A stretch of DNA of 64,000 nucleotides, taken from positions 15,796,717-15,860,716 of the forward strand of contig OY727098.1 of NCBI GenBank assembly GCA_963402885.1. Reading direction: 5' to 3'. Position numbers and translations under genes: made by a program. Positions 1-11,900 of this stretch are shown piece after piece; the first letter of the stretch is position 1, and each line of letters begins with the position of its first letter. The DNA is from Antedon bifida. Its lineage: Eukaryota > Echinodermata > Crinoidea > Comatulida > Antedonidae. A model generated the notes under the pieces. It worked only from the letters and a program-made list of their open reading frames with translations, did not search any database and was not told the origin of the DNA.

Positions 1-480
1 AATAGATAATGTAAATAGCTATTAATCAACCTTATTTTCAACAAAATACATCAAATATTTATTAAGTTATGGACAATAAAGTGCATCACTATAAAATGGC
101 GGCCATTTTGGACGCCATCTTGGATTTCAAGGTGACCGCAGTAAATTTGCAACGGCACACCTCGTGATTATTTTGTCTCAGGGTATTAGCTAACAAAAAA
201 AGTTGGTGTGCTGAGTGTGTAGAAACATGGCAATGGGACCTCTCTATACAAGCTATTGGACCTCCGCTTATTAATGTATGACGAAATTACAAAAAATGGA
301 TAAAAATAAATATAAGTGTGTGGCGAATTTGGCGTTCCATAGATTTTCAGTTTTGCGGCCAATTTTTTATTTGTTCTCTCGCGTCGTACATTATCATGTA
401 TAAATAGGCCTAACTCTCCGGCTTCTTCTGTTATTTCAAACACACTAAAATCATAACAAACAAACAAAAACTTCATTACC
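1..480. other. Possible interspersed repeat with YY1-like motifs
   Basis: No convincing gene. Around 92-128 there are three motifs of the GCCATTTT/GCCATCTTG type on the two strands, which resemble the YY1 core AAGATGGCGGC. They partly form a palindrome (AAATGG CGGCCATTT). The following sequence to about 300 reads like a dispersed repeat rather than unique DNA, but I cannot name a family. A 96-codon minus-strand frame (186-476) has no recognisable domain and I do not call it a gene. Confidence 0.25.
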
Positions 481-1769
481 CTTTAGTCCCCTTATCGTGA
501 AATGTCCTTCTTACCAAAACTTTTCACAAACGAATGTATGTATGCACCAAAAAGGCTAGGCCTAGTCTAGTTAATAGTAGGCTACCTCTCATATCAGCTC
601 CTCCTAGCTAGGCGACATCAGCTTTCAAGTGCCGCTGTGCGAGCGTCTGACTCTCACAGCAGGCTCTCTGCGTCTTAACTAATTGAAAGTACGCCCTCTG
701 TAAGTTGAGAGTATACACAGTATGGCGTACACAAACTGTCAAAATCTACAACTTCGGCTAATATGCAAATCGTACTTACTGTCAGTGAGTTGGTCGGTAT
801 ATCAAAATTGAGTTAGTCCATCATTAACTGCGTTACAGTTCAATTCGACTGCAAATTATAAAACTAAAAGCTTGAATGAAACGAAAAGGCTGATCGACTT
901 TCTTCCGGACAAAGTTTATTAACATTTCAACATGACCTTTCAAATAGATCCATATATTATTATATATCCGGACACTATGCTTTGTTAAAAAGATCTATCA
1001 TTACAACCGGTTTTATTCACACTATATTTAACATTAATTATGTATTATTATCAACACTGTACATACACTGATAGAACTGCTGAATTTTTGTTACAATCAT
1101 TTATATACAGTAAATTTTTACCATGATGTTATGAAAATCATATCATGACTCTATGAAATAAATTCCCGGTAGACCAGGACTGGTTCGCAGATTTAATAGA
1201 CCACACCCGGCACCCACGATAAATGGAGATAAGTTTATGTCTACGTTTATAAGACTGCCTTCCAATAAACATTGAATAAGTCACCAATTCTTTATAACGT
1301 CATAAATTAATAGGCCTACCCTACATTTTGTAATTAATGTTTTCATCAATTAATCAGTCCATCGTGTGTATGATTAAAACAATGTATCTGAACTAAATCA
1401 TAATATTATAATGCAACTTTCTTTACTGAAGGGAAGTATAGGATCATGATAAGCAGTCTGTACAACACTGACATTCTGTTAACAGTCGTAGCCTACTACA
1501 TTGCTTTTCTTAATTGATACAAAGGAATAATAGCCACGACTGTCATGTATCGTCTTTTAAAGTATCACAGTTCGGTAGTTCACCTACGTTTCATTATTAT
1601 TAATATCGTTGTTCAATTAAATTTATATTATCCTTCGTAACATCCGTACGCTATTTTTTATTCATTCTCATTACAGTTTTATCAAGCTTATTTTCTTTAT
1701 TCATGCACGTCTCAACTTGAATAATATGCGAACAGTATGTTACAATCATTCTTATTTACGTTCTTATTA
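481..1769. other. Intergenic, nothing recognised
   Basis: AT-rich sequence without a coding-like frame. It contains two TAGGCCTA palindromes (557 and 1311) and no repeat or RNA gene that I can support. Confidence 0.5.
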
Positions 1770-2640
1770 TTTTTTAAAACATCACAATCATTACCATCGT
1801 ATTCATTATTACCATCATCATTATCATCGCAACATCATTACATCGCATCATCATTGTCATCATCATTTAATAATATCATCAACAATGATCATCATTATTC
1901 TCATAATCTTGATCCACCATGCATCACCACCAACACCATTTCATCAATTTATATGATGAAAAGATCGTCATCACTGTCACCAGTTCCAGTATCACCATCA
2001 TTCCCATCATCATAAGAGCAAGTGGGAGCAGGTTATCTGTTTTCTTATGGTTTTCCTAACACACTACACATAATATAACACTCCTGATGACAACGATGTA
2101 TTAAGGGCCTATCAGTTTCTCCCACAATTATTATCATAATAAACAACAACAACAACAATGTATCCCTGTTATCATCGGGTAATCATCACAATTAGCATTG
2201 TAGAATGATCTAGATTAACATAATGCCATCATTATTATCATCCTTCTAAAAATTGTTATTATATTATTATTAACAATCATTATACCTAATATCATTATAT
2301 GTGAACAGTCATCATCGTCATCATCATCAAAACTAGCCGTTGTCCTTACAAATATCCGTTCCCAGCATCATTATCAACAACACCTAATCATCAACTACAA
2401 AATATTTATTTATCAACCTAAAATGTCGAACTTAAATATATACGATAAGGGTAATGGTCGTTTAGAACCACCTGCTTTATAGTACAATTAATTGAAAGAA
2501 GATTCGATCGTTGTACATTATTTAAAAATATTCATGTTATAATCATCATTATTGTCGTCGTCGTCCGTGTCCTTGTCGCTGTCCTAACTTCTACATACAA
2601 TTATCATCGGTTTTTATCATTTGATGTGAACCTACACCAC
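1770..2640. repeat. Degenerate CAT/ATT trinucleotide tract
   Basis: About 870 bp dominated by imperfect ATC, CAT, ATT and TCG triplets, densest at 1790-1960 and again at 2300-2345 and 2540-2580. The tract keeps short reading frames open (for example 1717-1956 and 1737-2015), which read as His/Ser/Ile-rich low-complexity peptides and are not genes. It looks like an old decayed microsatellite. Confidence 0.7.
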
Positions 2641-2668
2641 TATATCATTACACCCACAATAAGCTTAA

Positions 2669-3071
2669 AGATGTACTGTCCCCCAAAAAACATGAAACAT
2701 TAATTATATCAGACTTTGAGTAGGTTATTTTGTAGTTTTAATTAAGTTAATCACTTCCATAGAAAAACAAGGCCATATACATGGCTGCAGTCGCGTGCTC
2801 AAGTTAGTGTTTACCGACCAACCGACTGACCGACATAGTGAGCTGTAAAACCCCCAAAAATAATGTTTTCACTTATAAAATAACATAAAAAACCCATTGG
2901 TGGGCTGTCAACCAATTTGATCATTTTTGCTTTAAATTACAGTTTTCAGGTAAATACATTTTGTTTAGATGCAATTTTGGGTCAAAGTGGATAATTATTA
3001 TGTGACATTAAAATGGCATATTCAACAACGGAAATGTTAGCATTTATTTTTTTCAGGGGGACAATACATCT
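2669..3071. mobile_element. TIR mini-transposon (MITE) flanked by TTAA
   Basis: A 403-bp element with terminal inverted repeats. The left end reads AGATGTACTGTCCCCC and the right end read backwards gives AGATGTATTGTCCCCC, both followed by an A-rich stretch. Both ends are flanked by TTAA (2665-2668 and 3072-3075), the target duplication used by piggyBac-type transposases. The TIR does not begin with the CCC usual for piggyBac, so the superfamily is an inference. There is no transposase frame, so it is non-autonomous. It carries a GACC tetranucleotide block at about 2813-2835, preceded by a core of about 55 bp that recurs at 15590. Confidence 0.75.
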
Positions 3072-3222
3072 TTAAGTGTAAAAATAATTTAAAAAAAAAA
3101 TATTTGCATCTCCCGGTCTGACGTGATGCTGTTTACATTTTAGGCAGCAAAATCATGAATAAAATATGTACACAAGTATTTATAAGAGTAACTCCCCTTA
3201 GTATTCTCAAACAAAAACAACA

Positions 3223-3295
3223 TTGATGGGTTCGAATCTGTGTACCGAATGGAAACCTAAACATTAACCATTGAGCCAAAAATCTGGCTTTATAA
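3223..3295 (-). mobile_element. tRNA-derived SINE head / tRNA pseudogene
   Basis: Read on the minus strand, an A-box-like sequence (TGGCTCAATGGTTAA, near 3268-3282) is followed about 35 nt later by a B-box-like sequence (GATTCGAACC, near 3226-3235). The spacing and order suit an internal RNA polymerase III promoter. I cannot fold a proper acceptor stem, so it is a SINE head or dead tRNA, not a working tRNA gene. Confidence 0.5.
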
Positions 3296-3646
3296 ACTAT
3301 AAATCCCATGGCCCACATAACCCACATAGCGCCATATGGAAGGTCTTAATTTATACCATAACTAATGTCATGCTTTATTCATGAATTCTGCCTTAAGACG
3401 ATGGGAAGAAAAATAATGCCGCCATGCCATGACAGTAGGAGGCTACAGTAGGCCCGATGCACCCGCATTTTATGTCATAAAACTAAATCGACTTTCACAA
3501 TTTAATTGCGCTACCCGAATGGAAAGACAGTAATGTGTATTGAAGATACTATCATAATTCACAGTGCTTTGTAAGTTACGATTTCACAAACAACGTGTAC
3601 AAATTATAGGTACCAACGGATTGAAGATGACAATATGGCAGGTACA

Positions 3647-3652
3647 TTTATT
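3647..3652 (-). promoter_or_regulatory. Candidate poly(A) signal of the GPCR gene
   Basis: AATAAA on the minus strand, 285 nt beyond the stop codon of the receptor gene. It is the first canonical hexamer I noticed downstream and would give a 3' UTR of about 300 nt. Confidence 0.45.
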
Positions 3653-3936
3653 GTGATAGAAAGCGTTTTAAAGTTCACACAACACACAGCCAGTCCAGCT
3701 GTTACCTGCATCGATTTGTTAACGAAAAACATAATTGCAATCGCCCCAGCTATCTTATCTTAATAATAGTTCATCGTATTAAATGTGCTGAAATGTTTTT
3801 TCTTGAACTGTATACATCTGCACAAAGCCCTTAATCACAGGTACGTCGATTCACTAATAACATTTGACATACAACATTTACCGTCACATTAGTGTTTACA
3901 AAATGAAATATACAAACGCCGTTTACTCATATATCC

Positions 3937-5748
3937 TTAATCTGAACTCTGGCGAAAGTTAGAGTTTTCAGTATCGAAATCTACGGATACAGGTGAAGCA
4001 GGTGAAAGTTTTGGACCGGAAAACTGCTTTTTAAGAAACGGTTTATCTTGATTTTCAAATCTGGCTTGGTTTGATTTACGACTGTCGTTTCCCCACTTGT
4101 CTGTCCTCATTGCCATTGATTCAGTAGTTTGTGTTTGTAGAGTCGGTATTCTCTTGAGCCTCCAATACTCATCCTTGGGAGCACTTCGAAGAAAGCACCA
4201 GCAGATCCGGCGGAAGAAGGACTTGAATCCGTTTCGAAACTTCGCGTTCATCCAACAGTATATAATCGGGTTATATATGCAGTTACTTAGACCGATACAC
4301 AGGCAAGTAGTATGAATCAGTCGTAAGTTTTTGTAACATTGTATTTCGTTAGTTTTGTCGAAATCTTGCACTAGAGTGAATACGTGCTGGGGGAGGTAAC
4401 ACAGTGCAAACACCAAGACGATGAATGCAAGCATCTTGACAAGCTGTAAGAAGAAATATAACACCATGAAATTAAAAACATAAGCAATTGAGTATACTGA
4501 AAGAAAGTACAAGAAAATAACAGAACAGAATAACAAGGGAATATATATTTTGGATGAAGTGTAAAATCATTGTATTGATCATTTGAGAATGAAATGAATA
4601 AAATAGTGGTTAACGCCACAAAAGAGAAAAAAAAAACTTGAAATATTGTAGTAGTAAGTAAGGCATCAAGCTCTCCCTATTGCCTATTCAAAATGTTACA
4701 TGTAATGTTTTCATCTTTAAATTAATAGGTCGAGTCTTAAAGATTTGCGTTTATTCCACGGAATTGAAAGAGGCATAATTTAAGGATTTATTGCTTATAA
4801 GTGGATTTGAATTGCTGCGCCATTTGTCATTACCCACTGCTGCATAATTCATCAATACTTTCAACGATAACAAATTAACAGTGTGTGTGCGTAACTTATC
4901 GTTTATGGCACAGTCAATTTCCGTTTCAATGTGCGCTCTCTGTGATGTAGCAGAAAATAAACATAAGATAATGCTCGGTTATCTGTGCATGCTCTAAAGG
5001 AATCAATGCGAATAGTGAAATAGACTGGATATCAAACGAATTATTAACATACCTTGTTCTTTGTTTCACGTATTTTCTGGTCCCGTGTTTGTTCAACTTC
5101 GCCCGGTGTTTTGTGAGCCCAAACATTCCATCCGATAGTTCCATACGCGCCTGCTAGAATAACAAGCGGTATGCAATACTGTACCAACAACATTGAAATA
5201 CTGTATGCAAACCTTTTCTGACTGTCCTTAACCGGATCGTAAAAATCCCACAGTTCCATGCAGTACGTTACGTTTTCGTACATCACTACGTAGTTGTATA
5301 CAAACGTAGGAACAGCAATGCCCAGCGATGCAAACCAAATAAGAATGATTATTATGATGACGTGAATTGCTTCCATTTTCTTTCTGAAAGGGTATATAAT
5401 TGCGAAGAAGCGATCCAGGCTTATGGCAACCAGTGTAAAGATACTGACAGAGATAGAAACGCTTTGAACGTAACGAACTAATTTACATCCAACTTCACCA
5501 AGCGGCCAAGACTCGAACACCGACTCATAATAAGATAACTCAACGCAGAAAACTGCTACTAATAAGTCACTAAACGCAACATTTACTATGAAATAGTTTG
5601 TAACTGTTCGCATGCATTTATTTCCAAGAACGATATAACATACGATAGCGTTTCCACCAATTCCTAAAAGCGTGATTACTGCGTAAAGAATACCGTATAT
5701 AATGGCCGCCCATAACGGTATACTATCAGGCACACACACGTCGGACAT
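3937..5748 (-). CDS. Rhodopsin-family neuropeptide receptor (two exons)
   Basis: Class A GPCR of the plasma membrane; ligand unknown. Exon 1 (5748-5053, 232 codons) ends at AAG|GTATG. Exon 2 (4443-3937, 168 codons plus stop) follows a TTCTTCTTACAG acceptor, phase 0, giving 400 residues. Visible landmarks are GN in helix 1 (32-33), Asp61 in helix 2, W81 before Cys88, DRF instead of DRY (112-114), Trp138 and Pro147 in helix 4, Cys163 pairing with Cys88, Pro194 in helix 5, CYLP instead of CWLP (247-250), NPIIY (290-294) and a Cys-rich post-helix-7 segment suited to palmitoylation. MRTVTN in loop 1, a TPGE...RDQ loop 3 and the helix-7 end resemble the tachykinin, luqin/RYamide and NPFF/SIFamide cluster; I cannot choose among them. 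ATG 5748 is the first after an in-frame TGA upstream. The N-terminus is short (about 13 residues before helix 1) and lacks an N-glycosylation sequon. Confidence 0.93.
4444..5052 (-). other. Intron of the GPCR gene (phase 0)
   Basis: 609-bp intron with GTATG donor and TACAG acceptor, joining K232 to L233 in intracellular loop 3 just before helix 6. Open frames inside or overlapping it on both strands are shadows. Confidence 0.85.
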
Positions 5749-5812
5749 GGCGGAGTATCTCGTGTACTCTGGTGTAAACTCAGTTAATCATGAAGACAAC
5801 GAACGAACAAAT
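5749..5812 (-). promoter_or_regulatory. Probable 5' UTR exon part with a tiny upstream ORF
   Basis: Directly upstream of the receptor start, the minus strand has a T-rich run ending in TTTGCAG (AG at 5813-5814), a textbook splice acceptor, so the 5' UTR probably continues from an upstream exon that I cannot place. The 64 nt between this acceptor and the start codon contain a 4-codon upstream ORF (ATG ATT AAC TGA, 5791-5780). If transcribed, it would be expected to damp translation of the receptor. Confidence 0.4.
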
Positions 5813-5819
5813 CTGCAAA

Positions 5820-7735
5820 AAAAAAATATATTGAAAAATATTAATTTAATAAATATATCTATCTACACTATTTGGTATAATTATTTAGGACTTATTTATC
5901 AAGCAATCAAATTTGACATTAAGACTCTTTATCTAGAATTGTTATTACAAATGCAATTCTTGTTATAAAGTAGAATGCCGATCTCTCTCTTTCTCTGTTA
6001 AAGTTTTCTCCATAATCCAGAAGATAATACCAATATCAAATGCTAAAATACTTTCTTTTCGAAAATTATTGAAGAAGTACACAGTTGAGTACCTCAGGCA
6101 TACATGACACTAATCTGTTTAGGAGAGCAAGTGTTAAGAGCCTTATTAGTTAAAATTGTCACGGGTTCTGCTTCGCAAACGACTGACTACTCGACTTTCT
6201 CATGATATCATGAAATAGCACCAATTAATGCAGTGAAGCCGCAACAGAATAGAATTAGTGAATGATTAGATAGATAAATACGATTATCAATTGCGGAAAA
6301 AATAAATGATAGAAATTAGTGACGTATGGATGGAGATTATTGTCTGATATTTGATCAATCCCGTTCGGTTGCTGCAAAAGAATAAATGCACTGAAATATT
6401 GCATTACCTTTGAAACCTGTGAAATTTGTTTTTAACACTTGTTAATTCAAAATCAATGAAAAGCATGTTTATTCTGGAAGGTGGTTCAAATTAGGACTCA
6501 TACAAGTTCATATGGAAAATAAACGGCCCATATTTGTTATACTTTGAGCGTGAGTGTTATTTGTATATTGGAGCTTAGGTCCTTCGTGACGTTTGTCTCC
6601 ATTATCAGTTTTTTCGGATCTTTTACTCTTTATTTCAACAAAACATCTAGTGGCCACTTTTCTCCATTTTTGATGAAAATTATCATGTCGCAATGCGTCC
6701 CATGTTTTCTTCCTTATCCTATCTGTTACCTTTCGTCAGTACATTAATATTACTTTATCTTCAATCGATGTTTTCCAAATTCATCCAGATCTTCAACTCA
6801 AAATCTTCTAATAGATTGTTTTGCTCAATTTCCACGTTAAGGTTTTTATATTAGAAATTTTTTATTATAGAAAATGTTTATATAGAAGAAAATAACTTTT
6901 CCCCAACATCACACATATTAATAAATAAATAATGTATCTGATCTAAAACCATCTTTGTATCATTCTCTACGCGTAATTAAAATAATATAGGTAGGAATAT
7001 TTTTAATACAATAAGTAACTATGGTACTGCTCTTACTGCAACCTTTCCTTTAAATTGTTCGATGCTACTGTATTTCTACTTATTAAATAAATAATAGGCT
7101 ATTGAATTTGACTGTAATTTGAATGAAAAATGATCCAATACAATTAGCTTAAATATATTTATACAGATGCACCGTACTGAGATCAGTGAACCGTAATGTG
7201 TGAGTTTTAATTATTCTGTATTTTGATATCTCTTCTCAACAAGAACTGCGAAGTAGAGATTTTATTTTTGAAACCTGATTACATGTTCTGAAGTTTGTTC
7301 ATTAGATAAAATCCTACTCTTGACATTACCACCAGCCAAATACGCACATACGCGTTCAGGTTGAAAATAATTCTAGCATTCCACTTCTCTTGATTTTCTC
7401 TCCGGTCACTCGATTATTGGAGAAAGTTGGTTTCACGTCATGCGTTTCTTTTATGAAATATGATTTCAGGACTTTTTAGTAGTTTGCTCCATTGCCAATC
7501 TTTGTTTGACTTTGTGATTGTAGGGAACCCTGTCTTAATAACATATATACCTAGATTCAAATACGCTCGAAAGGCTTATGGTGAATTTTTTGCATCTGTG
7601 ATAGAAGATGGAGTTGGTGATCAATGAAAGGAGAGCAAACTCAATTCTAACCACGGGTGAAGTAAACATGACAGAGTAACTACGATATAAAGAGGAATTT
7701 AGACTAAACCGATTCCTCTATGCTAGTTTTAGTTT
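5820..7735. other. Intergenic, nothing recognised
   Basis: AT-rich sequence. Two overlapping frames at 6508-6747 on opposite strands have no domain. Any upstream 5' UTR exon of the receptor would lie here or further right, but no single site stands out. Confidence 0.45.
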
Positions 7736-7739
7736 AATA

Positions 7740-7890
7740 CCGTTCTGCAAAATAGTCTTCAAACTTTTCCGCCTCGGCCGCTCTGCTTATTTCTGCTGTA
7801 AAGTTTCTCCAAAGTATTCTGTCAGATACTATGTTCTTTATTTTCTGTAGGTCCGTTGCAGTTTTTGTGTTGGTAGTTGGTAGTCGGATC
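7740..7890 (-). mobile_element. LINE polyprotein C-terminal fragment
   Basis: On the minus strand one frame reads through about 45 codons with the pattern DLQKIKNIVSDRILWRN followed by RAAEAEKFEDY. The DR..WR...RAAEAE pattern resembles the extreme C-terminus of endonuclease-type non-LTR retrotransposon polyproteins. There is no reverse transcriptase core beside it. The alternative is a chance open frame. Confidence 0.35.
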
Positions 7891-8061
7891 TGATATTATT
7901 AGTATTCCTCTATGTACCGTATGCAAGCATTAGTTCAACTGTACATTGTATGTTTTTGCTAATTACTTGAACAGCGTCTTTGTTCCCATTTCATACGAGT
8001 TCATTTTTCAGAAATCAACTTGTTTTGTGTTGTTATAAAACAAGATATTAATGAATATGAC

Positions 8062-8371
8062 ATTTATAAAGGATTCATAGCTAAATATAAACATAGTTAT
8101 TTCTTAATTGTAAACAGAGAATGTCTTTGTTACGTCCTATTTATTAATGTCATCTTCATTAACGTAATTCTTCATTTAGAACCCTTACATTAATCAATAT
8201 TTATGATTTAAAAATGACATATGATAGGCCTATTTATAAAGGATTCATAGCTAAATTTAAACATAGTTATTTCTTAATTGTAAACAGAGAATGTCTTTAT
8301 TACGTCCTATTTATTAATGTCATCTTCATTAACGTAATTCTTCATTTAGAACCCCTACATTAATCAATATA
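8062..8371. repeat. 170-bp tandem duplication (second copy partial)
   Basis: The segment beginning ATTTATAAAGGATTCATAGC at 8062 repeats at 8232 with only a few changes through about 8371. The period is 170 bp and copy 2 has about 140 bp. Near-identity points to a recent event. Copy 2 ends where the LINE tail starts. Confidence 0.85.
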
Positions 8372-8990
8372 TATCAATTCAATTCAATTCAACTAAACAT
8401 TTATTTCTTCCTTCAATAAAATAAGGTAATCATAACAAATTCAAGTAAAATATAAAACAAGTCAATTGATGATACAAAAAAAGTATACAGGTATCAATAA
8501 AAGGAAGTAGGCAGTGCCCAAGAACATACAAATCTTGTGGCGGGCCAGCCTATTTACAGACACAGGTAAGACGGTCAAAAATTCAAAAAATACAGGACGT
8601 AAGGACAGGGACATAACAAGACAGCAAAAGGAGGAAAAAAAAAAGACAGCAAATCATATCCTGACCAAGAACTGACAAATGAAACTCGAAAAAATTGCCG
8701 GAATAAAAAAGAGAGATCAATACTTTGCAATAAGGTATTTTTTAAGTTTGGAAGAAAACGTTTTTATTGAAATAGAGTTGCCGATGTCAGAAGATAAATT
8801 ATTCCATAAATTGGAGCCGGAAAATCTTATGTTATGTTGAAAATAATTAGTGCGATGTTTCGGTATATGGATCTTAAAAATGATTTGAAATATGATTTAA
8901 AAATAAATTTATAATAATAGAATTCTTATAGTGATTCTTCGTTTTATGTTGTGTTTATGATTATATACAAAGCAGGTGAGATCCAGAGAA
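8372..8990 (-). mobile_element. 5'-truncated LINE, reverse transcriptase C-terminus and 3' UTR
   Basis: On the minus strand, codons from about 8886 to the stop at 8717-8719 encode HRTNYFQHNIRFSG followed by SNLWNNLSSDIGNS, ending KTFSSKLKKYLIAKY. This is the classic FxGxxLWNxLP..I....SI..FK..LK.YL ending of Jockey/CR1/L2-type reverse transcriptases. The 3' UTR runs leftwards through AATAAATG to a (TTGAA)n tail at 8372-8390, which marks the true 3' end. The 5' truncation is somewhere near 8900-8990. Such elements copy themselves by target-primed reverse transcription; this copy is dead because nearly all of the protein is missing. Confidence 0.8.
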
Positions 8991-11900
8991 AAAAAACTTT
9001 TCCACCGTAGTCCATTCAAAATCACAAATGACTGTAACAAGAATCTCCTGATATAGGCCTACAGAATAGAAATACAGTAGTAAACTATTATATAAACATT
9101 GGAAATCGATTGAAAAAATGTGAAATTTCGATCAGCTTCAAATTATCCATTGTGATGTCTGTACACTCATTTATATAGATTTTTTTAAAAGCAAAAAAAA
9201 AAAATATTTTACAATATATCGATTACTAAATCACATTGTAGCTGTGAGGCGCGTCCACGCACATCTAAAGATAGCTCTTGTAAGTTAAGATACTATGCAG
9301 TGGTGGTTACTCGGTTAAGGTCTTCCAAGAAAAGCCGTGTTGATCTGATATATTGAGGTTGTGTGTAATTATACAAAACTTCTAAAGGAATGTACCGGTA
9401 TATGTAAATAAATATAAAATGCTTGATTCAGAAGTCAATGATACTCAAACACAAGCAAAGGAAGATTTTTTTTTTTTTGCCTGATTGAAATTTTGTTTCT
9501 TATGGTATTCGTATCAAACGCACTTTATTATGAAGCATGTTATTTTCCTATTATTTTAAGGAAGTGCGCGGGATCAAATCTACGTTTACACTGAGTCTGC
9601 GCGGATTTTGTGTAATATCTGTATGTAAACGTAGCTTTAGTTTTAAAATGTAATTTGAAGTAGGCCTATTACAGCTCATTTCAAAAACCAGCAATGATAT
9701 TACCTATTTTAGTTTGAGTTTCTTGTGAACTTTATTCAATCAATCATAATACTGTAATGGTAACCATAATAACGTGTAGTACAGTGATATAAAATAAAAC
9801 TATTTCATTAACAACATAACAGAAAAACCTACACAAAAAAATCATAGCATCATTTGTAAACGTCACATATAAGAATGTTTAGTCATAATATCAAGTGAGT
9901 ATATAGCGTGTCGGAATGAAATCGTTCTGTTGTCGTATCTTACATACGTATCCTGAATTCAATGAATCGTTTTCCTTATTAATCCACTTGAAGAGTGCTA
10001 ATATTTTCATGACGGTTGATACGTGTTATCAGAAATGACACTATATCTCAACGCAGTAATCACCAGTCATTTATCAAATATATTAAATTATGAAACGTAC
10101 TAAACATTACGTCACGAGTGCAATAAAGCCATCTCAATCCTAGCATTTACTGTAATAATGCGCATTATAAAATAGAAAGTTGTAGTATTTTTTCATTCTA
10201 GATTCATGACGTCCTCTTGTGAAATCAATACAGGTCTGCTGCCAGATTGCGTACGCATGTGAAGAAAGCAAAATAATCGCGTGAAAGAAAACCCATCTGA
10301 AATAATGCGCGTAAAATCTCGTCTAATCTTTTGTAGATTAAGATTTCTTTTATGTGAACAAAGTATTTAGTGTCGATAGATTACTTACAGTACGATGGTC
10401 GTCTTTGACAAATATATTGCTACTTTTTAAATATCTGCGTATCGCACACTGAACAAAAAAAGTCTACCTTTGTAAAAATGAAACATTTTGTGTCCAGAAG
10501 GCATACAATTCAAGTCATTTGCAATAAATCACAATGTAGTACATAATTGAGAATTGAAATAGAAAATAATCTAAGTTTGAACGAATTCCTATAAAATCTA
10601 TCTTAATTCCGGTAATCGACGAGTTAAATTGCTACGTTCAGTTATATAATTATTAAGGGAATAGAGTAGTGATTGACACGCTTGTGCTGAGTCCTAATTG
10701 TGTTTTAATCGGACCATTTTACAAGTCATCGACGGCATAAATTGTTTCTCTTTTGGAGTAAATAAAAGATTCTGATATCGAAATGTTCAAAATGAATAAC
10801 GAGAAATTATATTGTTTTCTACACAAGTTACATTCAATTTCTTACAACATTCATGAATCAATTTAATGAGCCCAACACAACGGTTATCAATCACCATTTA
10901 GTTCAGAAAATTGTCAATACACAACTAAAGGTTAACCTTAGGTTGGAACGTACAGTCGTTGGTCCCATCACATAAAATGCACAAGTGATAAATGAACACG
11001 ATAAGGAACATTTTTGGAAAAAGTAAGAATCGTCTCCCGATGTTTTGGTCATGACAGACTATACTGCTTCCACCTGATGGATGTTGTTCAACAATCGTAA
11101 AATTGACTTCTAACCATGACTGCATCATGACTAAAAGAAAACCTCATATGTTAAGGTCATTATAGTGACCAAGTCCTGTAATGAAAAACGTCATTTATCT
11201 ACGGCTATTAAAAATGTAAAAAGAGATATATCGGATGTAGTAGTTTTCGATAAATAGGCATGGAAGTTATCTGGTTAACATACGTAGACATATAAACATC
11301 AATACTCCAATACTGTTTAATAATAATAGTCGATTGCTCACTGTTGACTAGTAAGGCATATCAAATAATTAAAGCAAATAATAATTGAAACGAACTTCTA
11401 CGTTGCAACAACAGGATGGATTCCCATGTGCATTAAGGTACCAAAACGAGGGTATAACATTTATCATGAAGTTTGAGGTATACAGTACTTTAGGTCTAGT
11501 CAACGATTGAAAAATGCTATCAAACGTTATTTTTTACAGCCTTGTCGCCTATACTAGCGGTTCGTGTATTTCTCCTCCCAGGCTGTCCTGTAAATACATT
11601 TCTCAAGTTCTCTCCATTATTTTCTATTTTGTGCAATTACTTTTATTTTCGCTAGTTTGAGTGAAGTGTTGTTGTTCCATTTATTACCTCTAATCCTAAT
11701 TATAACAAAAGTAGACATATCATTATCAGAGTCAGACAGCAAACTATGAGAAACTGAATAGCAATTTAAAAAGCAATATAGTTAAAATTCTACCAAGGAA
11801 ATTTCAATCACAAATCCCTTTGTTACTTAATTACAGTTGTCACTATTTATAATTCAACTGGCAAATAGGCCGCATGTCTCTAAACAAATGACATATGATT

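Noticed and set aside
1717-2015. Two overlapping plus-strand frames rich in His/Ser
   Set aside because: Products of the degenerate CAT repeat, low complexity only.
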